From Dokdonella fugitiva (GTDB taxonomy: Bacteria; Pseudomonadota; Gammaproteobacteria; Xanthomonadales; Rhodanobacteraceae), in assembly GCF_004342425.1 (NCBI RefSeq), contig NZ_SLWQ01000013.1, forward strand, positions 1 through 64,000: 64,000 nt of DNA. Reading direction: 5' to 3'. Every line of letters begins with the position of its first letter. The first letter of the stretch is position 1. Positions 17,051 through 25,090 of this stretch are shown here, in pieces. The notes under the pieces are model-generated. The model saw nothing but the letters and a program-made list of their open reading frames with translations, made no database searches and was not told where the DNA came from. Position numbers and translations under genes: made by a program.

Positions 17051-17590
17051 TCATTCCGCGGTGCCGGCGTCGGACTCGCTCGCCTCGCGCAGCACGCGGA
17101 ACAGTTCGCGGTACGCGTGTGGCGGCTTGTCGGCCTTGCGTTCGGCGAGCGCATTGCGCACGAGCTGGCGCAGCCGCTGGCGATCGGCGGAAGGATGCTG
17201 GTCGATGAATTCACCGAGGGCGTCGTCGCCTTCGCCGAGCAGGCGCTCGCGCCAGGCTTCGAGGCGGTGCATCGCCGCGGTTTCGCGATGCGCCTTCTCG
17301 CGGTCAACGCCGAGCGCATAGCGGATGGCCTCGATCGACTCCTCGTCGAGCTTGCGCATCTGCTTGGCGAGGTACTGGTTCTGGCGCTTGCGGGCGATGT
17401 GCGACGTCACCGCGCGCGTGCGCCGCACTTCCTGGCGCAGGTCGTCGTCGAGCGGCACGCGCGCGAGCTCGGCTTCGCTGAGGTTGGCGAGCGTCTCGGC
17501 CAGCTTGAGGATGTCGAGCGCCTCGCGCCGCAACTGGCTGCGGCTCGGCCCAAGGGCCTCCGGCGATTCGTCGTCGTGCAGGTCGTGCAT
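17051..17590 (-). CDS. yjgA: ribosome-associated protein YjgA/DarP (DUF615)
   Basis: 179 residues, mostly helical and highly charged, with KRQNQYLAKQMRKLD and EAIRYALGVDREKAH typical of the DUF615 family. DarP binds late 50S precursors and helps assemble the peptidyl-transferase centre. Start ATG 17590 (MHDLHDDESPEALGPSRSQ); no in-frame start follows the upstream neighbour. It lies divergent from pmbA with only 24 bases between the two starts, so the promoters must overlap the 5' ends of both genes. Confidence 0.9.
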   Translation of the reverse strand: MHDLHDDESPEALGPSRSQLRREALDILKLAETLANLSEAELARVPLDDDLRQEVRRTRAVTSHIARKRQNQYLAKQMRKLDEESIEAIRYALGVDREKAHRETAAMHRLEAWRERLLGEGDDALGEFIDQHPSADRQRLRQLVRNALAERKADKPPHAYRELFRVLREASESDAGTAE

Positions 17591-17614
17591 CACGGTTTCC
17601 AGGATAATGCAGCA

Positions 17615-18970
17615 ATGAATGCCATCGTGACCGACAAAGATACCAGCTCCGCCGACCTCGACCGCCTCGCCGCGATCGCCGAAGACGTCGTGCGCCTCGC
17701 GCGCGCGAAGGGGGCGAGCGAAGCCGATGCGGCGGCGAGCGTCGATCTGGGCCTCGCCGTCGGCGTGCGCCTCGGCGAAGTCGAGACGGTCGAGCGCACG
17801 CGCGACCGCGGCGTTTCGGTGACCGTCTATTTCGGCAAGCGCAAGGGTTCGGCGAGCACCGCCGACCTCGACCCGAAGTCGATCGAGCAGACGGTCGAGC
17901 ACGCCTGCGCGATCGCGCGCCATACCGAGGAAGACCCGGCGAACGGGCTCGCCGATCCGGCCCTGCTCGCCACGACCATCCCGGAACTCGACCTCTGGCA
18001 TCCGTGGGACATCACGCCCGAGGAGGCGATCCGCCTCGGCATCGAGATCGAGGAGGCCGGGCGTTCGCATGATCCGCGCATCGACAATTCCGATGGCGCA
18101 TCCGTGCAGGTCGGCGCGTCGCTTACCGCGTATGCGAACACGCTCGGTTTCGTCGGCACCGAGCGCGGCACCAGCCACACGCTGTCGGTCGCGCTGATCG
18201 CCGAAGACGCGGCGGGCATGCAGCGCGACTACTGGTACGACAGCGTGCGTCGCGCGAGCGATTTCGCCAGCGCGGCCTCGATCGGGCGCAAGGCGGCCGA
18301 GCGCACGGTCGCGCGCCTCGGCGCGCGACGGCTGTCGACGCGTGATTGCCCGGTGTTGTTCGTGCCGGAAGTCGCGCGCAGCCTCGTGGGCCATTTCCTC
18401 TCCGCGGCGAGCGGTGGCGCGCTGTACCGGCGCGCGAGCTTCCTGGTCGACCACGTCGGCAAGGCCCTGTTCCCGCGATGGATGCAGATCGTCGAGCGAC
18501 CCCACATCCCGCGCGGCCACGGCTCGACCGCATTCGATTCCGAGGGCGTCGCCACGCGCGACTCGGACCTCGTCCGCGACGGCGTGCTCGCGCGCTACAT
18601 CCTCGGCAGCTATTCGGCGCGCAAGCTCGGCCTGCAGTCGACCGGCAACGCGGGCGGCGTGCAGAACATCGTCGTGCAGCCCGGCAGCGACGACTTGCCC
18701 GCGCTGTTGCGGCGCATGGGCACGGGCCTGCTCGTGACCGAACTCATGGGGCAGGGCGTATCGCTGGTGACCGGCGACTATTCGCGCGGCGCGACCGGGT
18801 TCTGGGTCGAGAACGGCGAGATCGCCTACCCGGTCGAAGAGATCACGATCGCCGGGAACCTGCGCGACATGTACGCGAACGTCGTCGCGGTCGGCCGCGA
18901 CGTCGACCCGCGCTCGCACATACTGACCGGCTCGATCCTGCTGGAACGGATGACGGTTGCGGGCGAATGA
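17615..18970 (+). CDS. pmbA: TldE/PmbA, metalloprotease partner subunit
   Basis: 451 residues. It is homologous to TldD but without the HExxxH zinc motif, as expected of the non-catalytic TldE subunit. It carries LSTRDCPVLFVPEVARSL, GHFLSAASGGALYRRASF and the C-terminal GATGFWVENGEIAYPVEEI signature. Start ATG 17615 preceded by AGGA. Acts in the cytoplasm with tldD upstream; the divergent yjgA in between is the common arrangement in related bacteria. Confidence 0.95.
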   Translation: MNAIVTDKDTSSADLDRLAAIAEDVVRLARAKGASEADAAASVDLGLAVGVRLGEVETVERTRDRGVSVTVYFGKRKGSASTADLDPKSIEQTVEHACAIARHTEEDPANGLADPALLATTIPELDLWHPWDITPEEAIRLGIEIEEAGRSHDPRIDNSDGASVQVGASLTAYANTLGFVGTERGTSHTLSVALIAEDAAGMQRDYWYDSVRRASDFASAASIGRKAAERTVARLGARRLSTRDCPVLFVPEVARSLVGHFLSAASGGALYRRASFLVDHVGKALFPRWMQIVERPHIPRGHGSTAFDSEGVATRDSDLVRDGVLARYILGSYSARKLGLQSTGNAGGVQNIVVQPGSDDLPALLRRMGTGLLVTELMGQGVSLVTGDYSRGATGFWVENGEIAYPVEEITIAGNLRDMYANVVAVGRDVDPRSHILTGSILLERMTVAGE

Positions 18971-19216
18971 GGCCGGGGGCTGAACAGCATTGCGGCTCCA
19001 CGCCCCGGCATACGACCCACGGCGACGAGTTCGCGGCAGAGGGTTGCTCCGATGAGACGCGGTGGGCGGATCAGGGCGCGACAGCGCCGGATACGCCGCT
19101 CCGCGGCTTGATCCAGCCTGCAGGCCTCGCCCCGGCACCTCCCCATGACTTCCGCGCTATTGTGACCCCGCACGGCGGCGCCCAGATCGGTACTGCCCCC
19201 ACAGCGGAGAGCGTGC

Positions 19217-19642
19217 ATGAACGAGAGCGAGAACGGCACGGGTAGCAGCACCACGAACGCAGCATCCGGCGTCCTGCCGGCCGCGACGTCGAACGACGAT
19301 CGCACCTGGGCGCTGATCGGCCACCTGTCCGCATTCAGTGCGTTCATCACGGGCATCGGCTGCGTGATCGGGCCGCTGATCGTCTGGCTGGTGAAGCGCG
19401 ACACCTTGCCGTTCGCGGCCGACCAGGCGAAGGAGGCACTGAACTTCAACATCACCGCGCTCATCGTCGCGGCGGCATTGTGGGTCGTCACGATCGGCAC
19501 GTTCTTCATCGGCGCGCTGCTCACGGTACCGATCGGCCTGCTGCTGTTCGTGGCCTGGTTCGTGCTGACGATCGTCGCCGCGATCAAGGCGAACGAAGGC
19601 GTGGCGTACCGCTATCCGTTCGCGCTGCGCCTCGTGAAGTGA
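19217..19642 (+). CDS. DUF4870 domain membrane protein
   Basis: 141 residues. A Ser/Asn-rich hydrophilic N-terminus of about 30 residues precedes a DUF4870/Tic20-like core: WALIGHLSAFSAFITGIGC, GPLIVWLVKRDTLPF, QAKEALNFNI, two further hydrophobic helices (VAAALWVVTIGTFFIGALL and VPIGLLLFVAWFVLTIVAA) and the conserved KANEGVAYRYP. Three to four membrane spans in the inner membrane. Cellular role unknown in the family. Monocistronic, followed by an inverted repeat. Confidence 0.85.
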   Translation: MNESENGTGSSTTNAASGVLPAATSNDDRTWALIGHLSAFSAFITGIGCVIGPLIVWLVKRDTLPFAADQAKEALNFNITALIVAAALWVVTIGTFFIGALLTVPIGLLLFVAWFVLTIVAAIKANEGVAYRYPFALRLVK

Positions 19643-19649
19643 AGGCTCG

Positions 19650-19678
19650 TGCCGGCCATGCGTCACGCGCGGCCGGCA
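19650..19678. terminator. inverted repeat between convergent DUF4870 gene and ispA
   Basis: TGCCGGCC and GGCCGGCA form a perfect 8-bp stem around a 13-base loop, 8 bases after the DUF4870 stop. There is no T tract, so it is at best a weak or factor-dependent terminator or a 3' stabilising hairpin. Confidence 0.35.
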
Positions 19679-19763
19679 TCCTTCGCGGCACGGGATGAGT
19701 CATTGCGACATTGGATCCCTGTGGACGACCCCCTGGCTGGCGCGGGATGAGTCCATGCCGGAC

Positions 19764-20657
19764 TCAACTGGTACGGGCGGAGACGAAGAGGGCGAGGTCA
19801 CGCAGGGCGTCGGTACCCGCCTCGAGCGGGGCGATTGCAGCGAGGGCGCGCGCGGTGAGCGTCGCCAGTTCCGCGCGTGACGCGTCGACGCCGAGGATCG
19901 CCGGGTAGGTCGGCTTGTTCGCCGCGACGTCCTTGCCTGCGGTCTTGCCGAGCTGCGCGGTGTCGGCCTCGATGTCGAGCAGGTCGTCGCGGATCTGGAA
20001 CGCGAGGCCGATCGAGTGGCCGTAGGTTTCGAGCGCGTCGAGCGTGTCGGCGTCGCGCACGCCCGCCGCGAGTGCGCCGAGGCGCACCGACGCGCGGATC
20101 AAGGCGCCGGTCTTGTGTACGTGCATGCGCTCGAGTTCGCTGGCGTCGAGGACGTGCCCGACCGCCGCGAGGTCGAAGGCCTGTCCGCCCGCCATGCCGT
20201 GGGAGCCGCAGGCGCCGGCGAGCGTGCGCAGCATCGCGAGATGGTTCACGGGATCCGTCACCAGGGCGGGATCGTTCGCCAGCACCTCGAACGCGAGTGC
20301 CTGCAGCGCGTCGCCGGCGAGGATCGCCATCGCCTCGCCGAACACGATGTGGCAGGTCGGCCGGCCACGACGCAGGTCGTCGTCGTCCATCGCCGGGAGG
20401 TCGTCGTGCACGAGCGAGTAGGCGTGAATGATCTCGACCGCGGCGGCCGATGCATCCAGTCGCTCAGGCGCCGCGCCAAACGCGAGCCCAGTCGAGTAGA
20501 CGAGCAACGGCCGCAAGCGCTTGCCCCCGCCGAGCACCGCGTAGCGCATCGCGCGATGCAACTCGACCGGCGGCTGCGCCTCATCCGGCAGCACGCGCGC
20601 CAACGCCTCGTCCGCACGCGCCGACAGCGCCACAAGTTCAGGTGTCAGCTCGTTCAC
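19764..20657 (-). CDS. ispA: (2E,6E)-farnesyl diphosphate synthase
   Basis: 297 residues. Condenses isopentenyl diphosphate with dimethylallyl/geranyl diphosphate to farnesyl diphosphate for quinone and undecaprenol synthesis. GGGKRLRPLLVY, the first Asp-rich motif DDLPAMDDDD and the second IRDDLLD are intact, with KTGALIRASV between. Start taken as GTG 20657 because the protein then begins where IspA normally does; it shares GTGA with the stop of a 14-codon mini-ORF. An ATG at 20708 would add 17 residues overlapping that mini-ORF in another frame. Distal gene of the tdh-tilS-xseB-ispA strand. Confidence 0.92.
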   Translation of the reverse strand: MNELTPELVALSARADEALARVLPDEAQPPVELHRAMRYAVLGGGKRLRPLLVYSTGLAFGAAPERLDASAAAVEIIHAYSLVHDDLPAMDDDDLRRGRPTCHIVFGEAMAILAGDALQALAFEVLANDPALVTDPVNHLAMLRTLAGACGSHGMAGGQAFDLAAVGHVLDASELERMHVHKTGALIRASVRLGALAAGVRDADTLDALETYGHSIGLAFQIRDDLLDIEADTAQLGKTAGKDVAANKPTYPAILGVDASRAELATLTARALAAIAPLEAGTDALRDLALFVSARTS

Positions 20658-20698
20658 GCGGGAAAGATGCTCTCGATGAAGTATGTGGCGAGCCGCAT
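20654..20698 (-). CDS. mini-ORF 2 (14 codons) coupled to ispA
   Basis: The ORF encodes MRLATYFIESIFPA. Its TGA overlaps the ispA GTG (GTGA), the usual geometry for translational coupling. The last eight codons match mini-ORF 1 upstream (FI-x-SIFPA). The Shine-Dalgarno is weak. Likely a leader peptide or a duplicated translation-initiation region; expression is not proven by sequence alone. Confidence 0.4.
   Translation of the reverse strand: MRLATYFIESIFPA
20656..20689. repeat. direct repeat copy 1 (34 bp) upstream of ispA
   Basis: On the plus strand it begins ACGCGGGAAAGATGCTCT. It is an imperfect copy of 20711-20744, with six differences. The 55-bp period places one copy at the 3' end of each mini-ORF. 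Confidence 0.75.
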
Positions 20699-20708
20699 AG
20701 CGGGCCAC

Positions 20709-20747
20709 TTACGCGGGAAAGATGCTCTTGATGAAGAGTGCGGCCAT
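20709..20747 (-). CDS. mini-ORF 1 (12 codons) in the ispA leader
   Basis: The ORF encodes MAALFIKSIFPA and ends in TAA. A GGAG lies nine bases before the ATG, so it has a plausible ribosome binding site. It starts 106 bases after the xseB stop and ends 10 bases before mini-ORF 2. The shared peptide end with mini-ORF 2 and the changed stop codon (TAA versus TGA) are what make it notable. Confidence 0.4.
   Translation of the reverse strand: MAALFIKSIFPA
20711..20744. repeat. direct repeat copy 2 (34 bp) upstream of ispA
   Basis: Second copy of the element at 20656-20689, same orientation. It covers codons 2-12 and the first stop base of mini-ORF 1. Confidence 0.75.
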
Positions 20748-20853
20748 GGATGGGCGCTCCGGGATTCAGGGATGCGCAGCCTTCCACTCGAATGTCGACT
20801 CATCGTCGAAGCCGCGATCATGGACGATCGCAAAGGTCCCCTGATCGCACAAG

Positions 20854-21105
20854 CTACGGCACGTCGGGGTCGAAGGGCTGCGCATTTTCCGGCGCCGCCG
20901 GATCCAGCAACTGGCTCACGCGCAGCTTCGCCTGGTCGAGCGCGCCCTGGCAGTTGCGGTAGAGGGCGATGCCGCGCTCGAAGGATTGCAGCGATTCGTC
21001 GAGGCTGAGGTCGCCCTGTTCCATGCGGCCGACGAGCTGTTCGAGTTCGTCGAGGGACTTCTCGAAGTCGGCGACGTGCGAGGTATCGGTGGCGGGCTTT
21101 GGCAT
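20854..21105 (-). CDS. xseB: exodeoxyribonuclease VII small subunit
   Basis: 83 residues, the normal XseB length. Helical, with DFEKSLDELEQLVGRMEQGDLSLDES-type signature (FEKSLDELEQLV at residue 14, GDLSLDES, FERGIALYRNCQ). It combines with XseA, not in this window, to form the single-strand-specific nuclease. It starts 11 bases after the tilS stop. In many bacteria it directly abuts ispA; here about 196 bases with two mini-ORFs intervene. Confidence 0.93.
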   Translation of the reverse strand: MPKPATDTSHVADFEKSLDELEQLVGRMEQGDLSLDESLQSFERGIALYRNCQGALDQAKLRVSQLLDPAAPENAQPFDPDVP

Positions 21106-21116
21106 GGGCGCGAAAA

Positions 21117-22496
21117 CTAGCTCAGGGCGTCGGCAAGATCAATCGCGAGGCGGTCGCCACCGCGGTGCGGGCCGCCTTCGGCGGATGTCCATTCGACGCG
21201 CGCGCCGAGGGGGGCGAGCAGGGCGGTGCCGCTCTCGCTGAGCCAGATGTCGGCGACCGCGACGAGGGTGCCCTCGGCATCGAACACGAGCGGCAGCCGG
21301 CCGCGCTTCCACGGCGGCACGCCCGCTTCCTGGAAGAGGTCACGCAGCTCGCGCGTGCGCCCGCCACTGGACAGGCGCAGGCTCTCGCCGCCGCGGCGAA
21401 AGCGTACCTGCAGCGCCGTCGGCAGGCGCACGGCGCCGTCCGGGCCGCACAGGCGCAGCACGCCGAGGTCGAGCGGCAGGGTGAGCGGGCTTCCGTCGAA
21501 CGAGCCGACCCATTCGAGCGGCGGGAACTGCAGCGGCGCGAGTGCGTGCAGCAGGTCGCGATAGCGGCGTACCTCGGTCCCCGGCCAGCGCACGCAGGGC
21601 TGGCGGTCCTCGCCGGCCTCGCCGAGCTGGCGCACGAGTTCGGCCGCCTGGTAATGCGTGGGTTCGGGCAGGTCGAGTGCGCGCAGCCACCGGCGCAACA
21701 CGGGATCGCGCAGCGCGGCGGGCAGGGCGAGCCACTCGCGGAACTGCAATGTCGAAGGATCCAGGCCCTGGATGCGCGCGAGCGCGCGTTCGGCTTCGAC
21801 GTCGATGAATTCGGCCGCCGCGCGCGCCCAGGCGGCGCTCTGCGCGATGCTGCTCTCGGCTTCGGGCCAGCGCGCGCTGATGCGTGGCATCACCTGCATG
21901 CGCAGGTAGTTGCGGTCGATGGTCTGGTCCGCATTGCTCGGGTCGGCGATCCAGCCCAGTCGATGCTGGTCGGCGTACTCGCGCAGGGCCGCGCGCGGCA
22001 GCAGCAGCAGCGGGCGCCAGGCGAAGCCGCGGCCGAGGCGGCGCAGCGGACGCATCGCGCCGATGCCTTCGGGGCCGGAGCCGCGCAGCAGTTTCAGCAG
22101 CACGGTTTCGGCCTGGTCGTCGCGATGATGGGCGAGGGCGACGATTTCGCCGGGCGAGAGCAGGGTCTCGATCGCCGCGTAGCGCGCGCGGCGTGCGCTC
22201 GCCTCGAGGCCGAGCCCGGGGCTGCGCACGACGTCGACCGCACGGACGACGAGCTCCACGCCGAGTGCATCGGCGAACTCGCGGCAGCGGCGTGCCCACG
22301 CCTCGCTCTCCTCGTGCAGGCCATGGTCGACGTGCACCGCGCGCAGGCCGCGTGCACGCACCGCCTCCGATTGCGCCAGCGCGTGCAGCAGCACCATCGA
22401 GTCGAGGCCGCCACTGAATGCGGCGAGGATCGGCGTCTGCGGCAACTCGGCGAGCGCCGATTCGATGATGTCGCGGACGCGGCGGCCCGGAGTCAT
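21117..22496 (-). CDS. tilS: tRNA(Ile)-lysidine synthase
   Basis: 459 residues. Modifies C34 of the minor tRNA-Ile to lysidine using ATP and lysine so that AUA is read as Ile. The N-terminal PP-loop AAFSGGLDSMVLL (residue 25), HVDHGL and HHRDDQAETVLL motifs are intact; a helical middle and a C-terminal TilS domain (RFRRGGESLRL, RELRDLFQEAGVPPW) follow. Start ATG 22496 lies 16 bases after the tdh stop, consistent with co-transcription. Confidence 0.94.
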   Translation of the reverse strand: MTPGRRVRDIIESALAELPQTPILAAFSGGLDSMVLLHALAQSEAVRARGLRAVHVDHGLHEESEAWARRCREFADALGVELVVRAVDVVRSPGLGLEASARRARYAAIETLLSPGEIVALAHHRDDQAETVLLKLLRGSGPEGIGAMRPLRRLGRGFAWRPLLLLPRAALREYADQHRLGWIADPSNADQTIDRNYLRMQVMPRISARWPEAESSIAQSAAWARAAAEFIDVEAERALARIQGLDPSTLQFREWLALPAALRDPVLRRWLRALDLPEPTHYQAAELVRQLGEAGEDRQPCVRWPGTEVRRYRDLLHALAPLQFPPLEWVGSFDGSPLTLPLDLGVLRLCGPDGAVRLPTALQVRFRRGGESLRLSSGGRTRELRDLFQEAGVPPWKRGRLPLVFDAEGTLVAVADIWLSESGTALLAPLGARVEWTSAEGGPHRGGDRLAIDLADALS

Positions 22497-22512
22497 GCCG
22501 GCGGTCTTCGCA

Positions 22513-23547
22513 TCAGGCCCAGGAACAGACCACCTTGCCGCAGTTGCCCGAATCCATGAGGTCGAAACCCTTCTGGAAATCGTCGATGTGGATCTGGTGC
22601 GTGAGCACCTTCTGCAGCGGGAAACCGGTCAGCACCATCTGCGTCATCTTGTACCAGGTCTCGTACATGCGCCGGCCGTAGATGCCGTGCAGGGTGAGCC
22701 CCTTGAAGATGACCTTGTCCCAGTCGATGCCGGCGCCGTTCGGCAGGATCCCGAGCAGGGCGACCTTGCCGCCGTGGTACATGCAATCGAGCATGTCGCT
22801 GAAGGCGCGCGGGTTGCCGCTCATCTCGAGCGCCACGTCGAAGCCTTCCATGTGCAGGTCCTTCACGACGTCCTTGAGCGACTGCTTGGACACGTTGACG
22901 ACGCGCGTCGCACCCATGTCGGCGGCGAGCTTGAGGCGGTAGTCGTTGACGTCGGTGACGACGACGTTGCGCGCGCCGACGTGCTTGCAGATGCCCGCGG
23001 CGATGATGCCGATCGGGCCCGCGCCGGTGATGAGCACGTCTTCGCCAATGACGTCGAACTCGAGCGCGCAGTGCGCGGCGTTGCCGTAAGGATCGAAGAA
23101 CGCGGCGAGTTCGCTCGGGATCTGGTCGGGAATCGGCCACAGGTTCGACGCCGGCACCGCCACGAACTCGGCGAACGCGCCATTGCGGTTGACGCCGATG
23201 CCGACCGTGTTCGGGCACAGGTGCTGCTTGCCTGCGCGGCAGTTGCGGCAGACGCCGCAGACGATGTGGCCTTCCGCCGAGACGCGCTGGCCGAGGCTGT
23301 AGCCGCGCACGCCCGGGCCCATGTCGACGATGCGGCCGACGAACTCGTGGCCGATCACCAGGCCCGGCTTGATGACGCGCTGCGACCACTCGTCCCACTT
23401 GTAGATGTGCAGGTCGGTGCCGCAGATCGCGGTCTTCTCGAGCTTGATGAGCACGTCGTTGGGGCCGATCTCCGGAACCGGGACTTCCTCCATCCAGATT
23501 CCACGCGCGGCTTCGCGCTTGACCAGGGCCTTCATCATCTGCGACAT
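22513..23547 (-). CDS. tdh: L-threonine 3-dehydrogenase
   Basis: 344 residues. Oxidises threonine with NAD to 2-amino-3-ketobutyrate, which 2-amino-3-ketobutyrate CoA ligase (not in this window) splits to glycine and acetyl-CoA. Zinc-dependent medium-chain dehydrogenase: AICGTDLHIY (catalytic zinc), GHEFVG, the structural-zinc cysteines CGVCRNCRAGKQHLC, Rossmann GAGPIGI, and the Tdh-specific LHGIYGRRMYETW. I chose ATG 23547 (MSQMMKALVKREA); ATG 23538 or 23535 would also fit. First intact gene of the strand leading to tilS, xseB and ispA. It supplies glycine, which gcvP (52576-55488) consumes. Confidence 0.94.
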   Translation of the reverse strand: MSQMMKALVKREAARGIWMEEVPVPEIGPNDVLIKLEKTAICGTDLHIYKWDEWSQRVIKPGLVIGHEFVGRIVDMGPGVRGYSLGQRVSAEGHIVCGVCRNCRAGKQHLCPNTVGIGVNRNGAFAEFVAVPASNLWPIPDQIPSELAAFFDPYGNAAHCALEFDVIGEDVLITGAGPIGIIAAGICKHVGARNVVVTDVNDYRLKLAADMGATRVVNVSKQSLKDVVKDLHMEGFDVALEMSGNPRAFSDMLDCMYHGGKVALLGILPNGAGIDWDKVIFKGLTLHGIYGRRMYETWYKMTQMVLTGFPLQKVLTHQIHIDDFQKGFDLMDSGNCGKVVCSWA

Positions 23548-23609
23548 GGACGGGCTCGATGCGGGTGGGAAAACCCGGGGATTATACGCCGCCCACGCGG
23601 GCGCGGCGC

Positions 23610-24190
23610 AGCGCTCGCGCACGAATCGCAGGCTTGGCCCGGGCGCCGCGCGTCATCGATGCCGTCGCCGGCCATCGTGGCGCGGCGCCCCTGTCGTCGC
23701 AGCAGGTGCACGAGCGCGACCTTGTCGGCGCGCGCGCGAGATCGCGCTGCGCCTCACCGATACCGAGCCGGCGTGCGATCGCCGTGGTCGTCGCGAGCCG
23801 CCATGACGATGCGCACGCCTTCGCGCAACGCATCGAGCGGCCAGCGAGGCGACCGTCGACGACGAGGTGCATCACGCTCGCGCCGTCTGCGCGCACGCGC
23901 CGCAGTGAAGAGGCGTCGATGCCGTGCCCGCGCGGGAAACCGGCATGGCCGGGCGCGACGGCGCGCCCGCCGACCCGACCGCGCATCGATGCCGGTCGTC
24001 GATGCGAAGTCCGACACCCGCTCGGCACGCGTTCGCTAGCCTGGTCGTGGCCCGCGGCGATGAGCAGCACCTCGTCGGCCACCCAGCCGGGTGCGGGCAT
24101 GACCTCGCGAACGCGGCCGGCCTTCGGTGAGCGTGCCGGTCTGTCGACGACGAGCCCGTCGATGCGGCGCATCGCGGAACACCGGCCTGC
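23610..24190 (-). pseudogene. remnant of a CopA-type heavy-metal P-type ATPase
   Basis: Read on the minus strand, pieces of a P1B-type ATPase appear in order across several frames: VFRDA then RRIDGLVVD, the phosphorylation motif as D followed in the next frame by TGTLTEGRPR, then VREVMPAPGWVADEVLLIAA, GRVGGRAVAPG, RADGASVMHLVVDGRLAG, LDALREGVRIVMAARDDHG, ARRLGIGEAQRDLA and MAGDGIDDAR, the altered hinge GDGxND. A one-base loss right after the catalytic Asp codon (24143-24145) and several later shifts break it, and the N-terminal 400 or so residues are absent. Non-functional. Confidence 0.75.
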
Positions 24191-24229
24191 GCCGCGCGAC
24201 CGCCGGCGACGATCGCCCCGTCACGCTCA

Positions 24230-24358
24230 CCGCGTCTGTAACCGCTTTCATTGCGCAGCAGGCCCTTCGAGCTCTTAGTGGCGCAGCGCGTCGATGCCGA
24301 TGCCGCGATCGGCCGCCAGCCGGCCGATGCTCAGGGACGCGCGATGGCGGGTGTTCAT
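24230..24358 (-). pseudogene. remnant of a MerR-family regulator (CueR-like)
   Basis: From ATG 24358 the frame reads MNTRHRASLSIGRLAADRG then IGIDALRH, the recognisable MerR winged-helix start. The expected Tyr-Glu is broken by a TAA at 24275. In the next frame GLLRNESGYRR continues the MerR signature (GLL-R-x3-GYR). Everything after about residue 45 is missing and ATPase fragments begin within 40 bases. The pair looks like the remains of a metal-responsive MerR/CopA operon. Confidence 0.7.
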
Positions 24359-24510
24359 GCATGGGAGGGTAAACCGCGGGCCAGGTTCCGGGTCGAACAC
24401 CTCGCCCCGGTGGCAAATGAGAACGGGTCGGCTTGTGCGCCTGCGGCATTGCGCGGACACTAAAGCCCTGTGTCATGCAAGTGGCATAGGGGGGAATCGA
24501 CGGGGGGTCG

Positions 24511-25047
24511 ATGGATATTCTCGGTTTTTTCAAGCGTCTTTTCGGTGCGGGCGGCAGCGAGCGCGCGCCGCCGCAGCGTCGTGCCGGACCGCGCCTGAAT
24601 GCGCGCGGCGGCATGCGCGTGCTCGTGGTCGACGATTCGACCACGGTCGTGACCCTGCTCGGCCGCATGCTGCGGCAGAACGGTTACGTCGTGCTCGAGG
24701 CATTCGATGCGGAGAAGGGCGTCGAGCTCGCGCTCGCCGAGCGGCCCGACCTGGTCTTCCTCGACATCGTGTTGCCGGGCATGAGCGGCTTCGCCGCGCT
24801 GCGCCAGTTGCGCCGGCAGCCGGCCACGCGCGACATCCCGATCATCATGATGAGCGGCAACGAGCAGGCGACCGAACAATTCTATGCGCAGCGCATCGGT
24901 GCGGACGACTTCATGAAGAAGCCGTTCTCGCGCTCGGAAGTATTCATGCGCATCGAGAACCTGCTCGACGTCTCGCTGCTGCCGCGCCGCCACTACATGC
25001 ACGCTTCCGCGCAGGGCGCCGCGCCGGAGTCGTCGCCATTCCCGTGA
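24511..25047 (+). CDS. single-domain response regulator (PilG/PilH-like)
   Basis: 178 residues. An amphipathic, basic N-terminal extension of about 34 residues (MDILGFFKRLFGAGG) precedes a CheY-like receiver: VLVVDDSTTV, phospho-acceptor Asp in LVFLDIVLPGMSG, IIMMSGNEQ, and the Lys of FMKKPFSRSE. No output domain, so it probably acts by protein contact, as in twitching or chemotaxis-like pathways. A GGGGGG run lies just before the ATG. No partner kinase is adjacent. Confidence 0.8.
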   Translation: MDILGFFKRLFGAGGSERAPPQRRAGPRLNARGGMRVLVVDDSTTVVTLLGRMLRQNGYVVLEAFDAEKGVELALAERPDLVFLDIVLPGMSGFAALRQLRRQPATRDIPIIMMSGNEQATEQFYAQRIGADDFMKKPFSRSEVFMRIENLLDVSLLPRRHYMHASAQGAAPESSPFP

Positions 25048-25090
25048 ACCGCGCGCACGCGTGCGCCCGGGATGGCACCCTACGCGCCGC

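Noticed and set aside
19691..19765. Direct repeat GGGATGAGTC (about 19693 and 19745) and a GAGTCC/GGACTC hairpin at the ispA end
   Set aside because: Short, no T tract and likely by chance; the hairpin overlaps the stop codon.
20657..20708. ATG 20708 as the ispA start
   Set aside because: Adds 17 residues outside the usual IspA N-terminus and overlaps mini-ORF 2; the GTG fits homology and coupling better.
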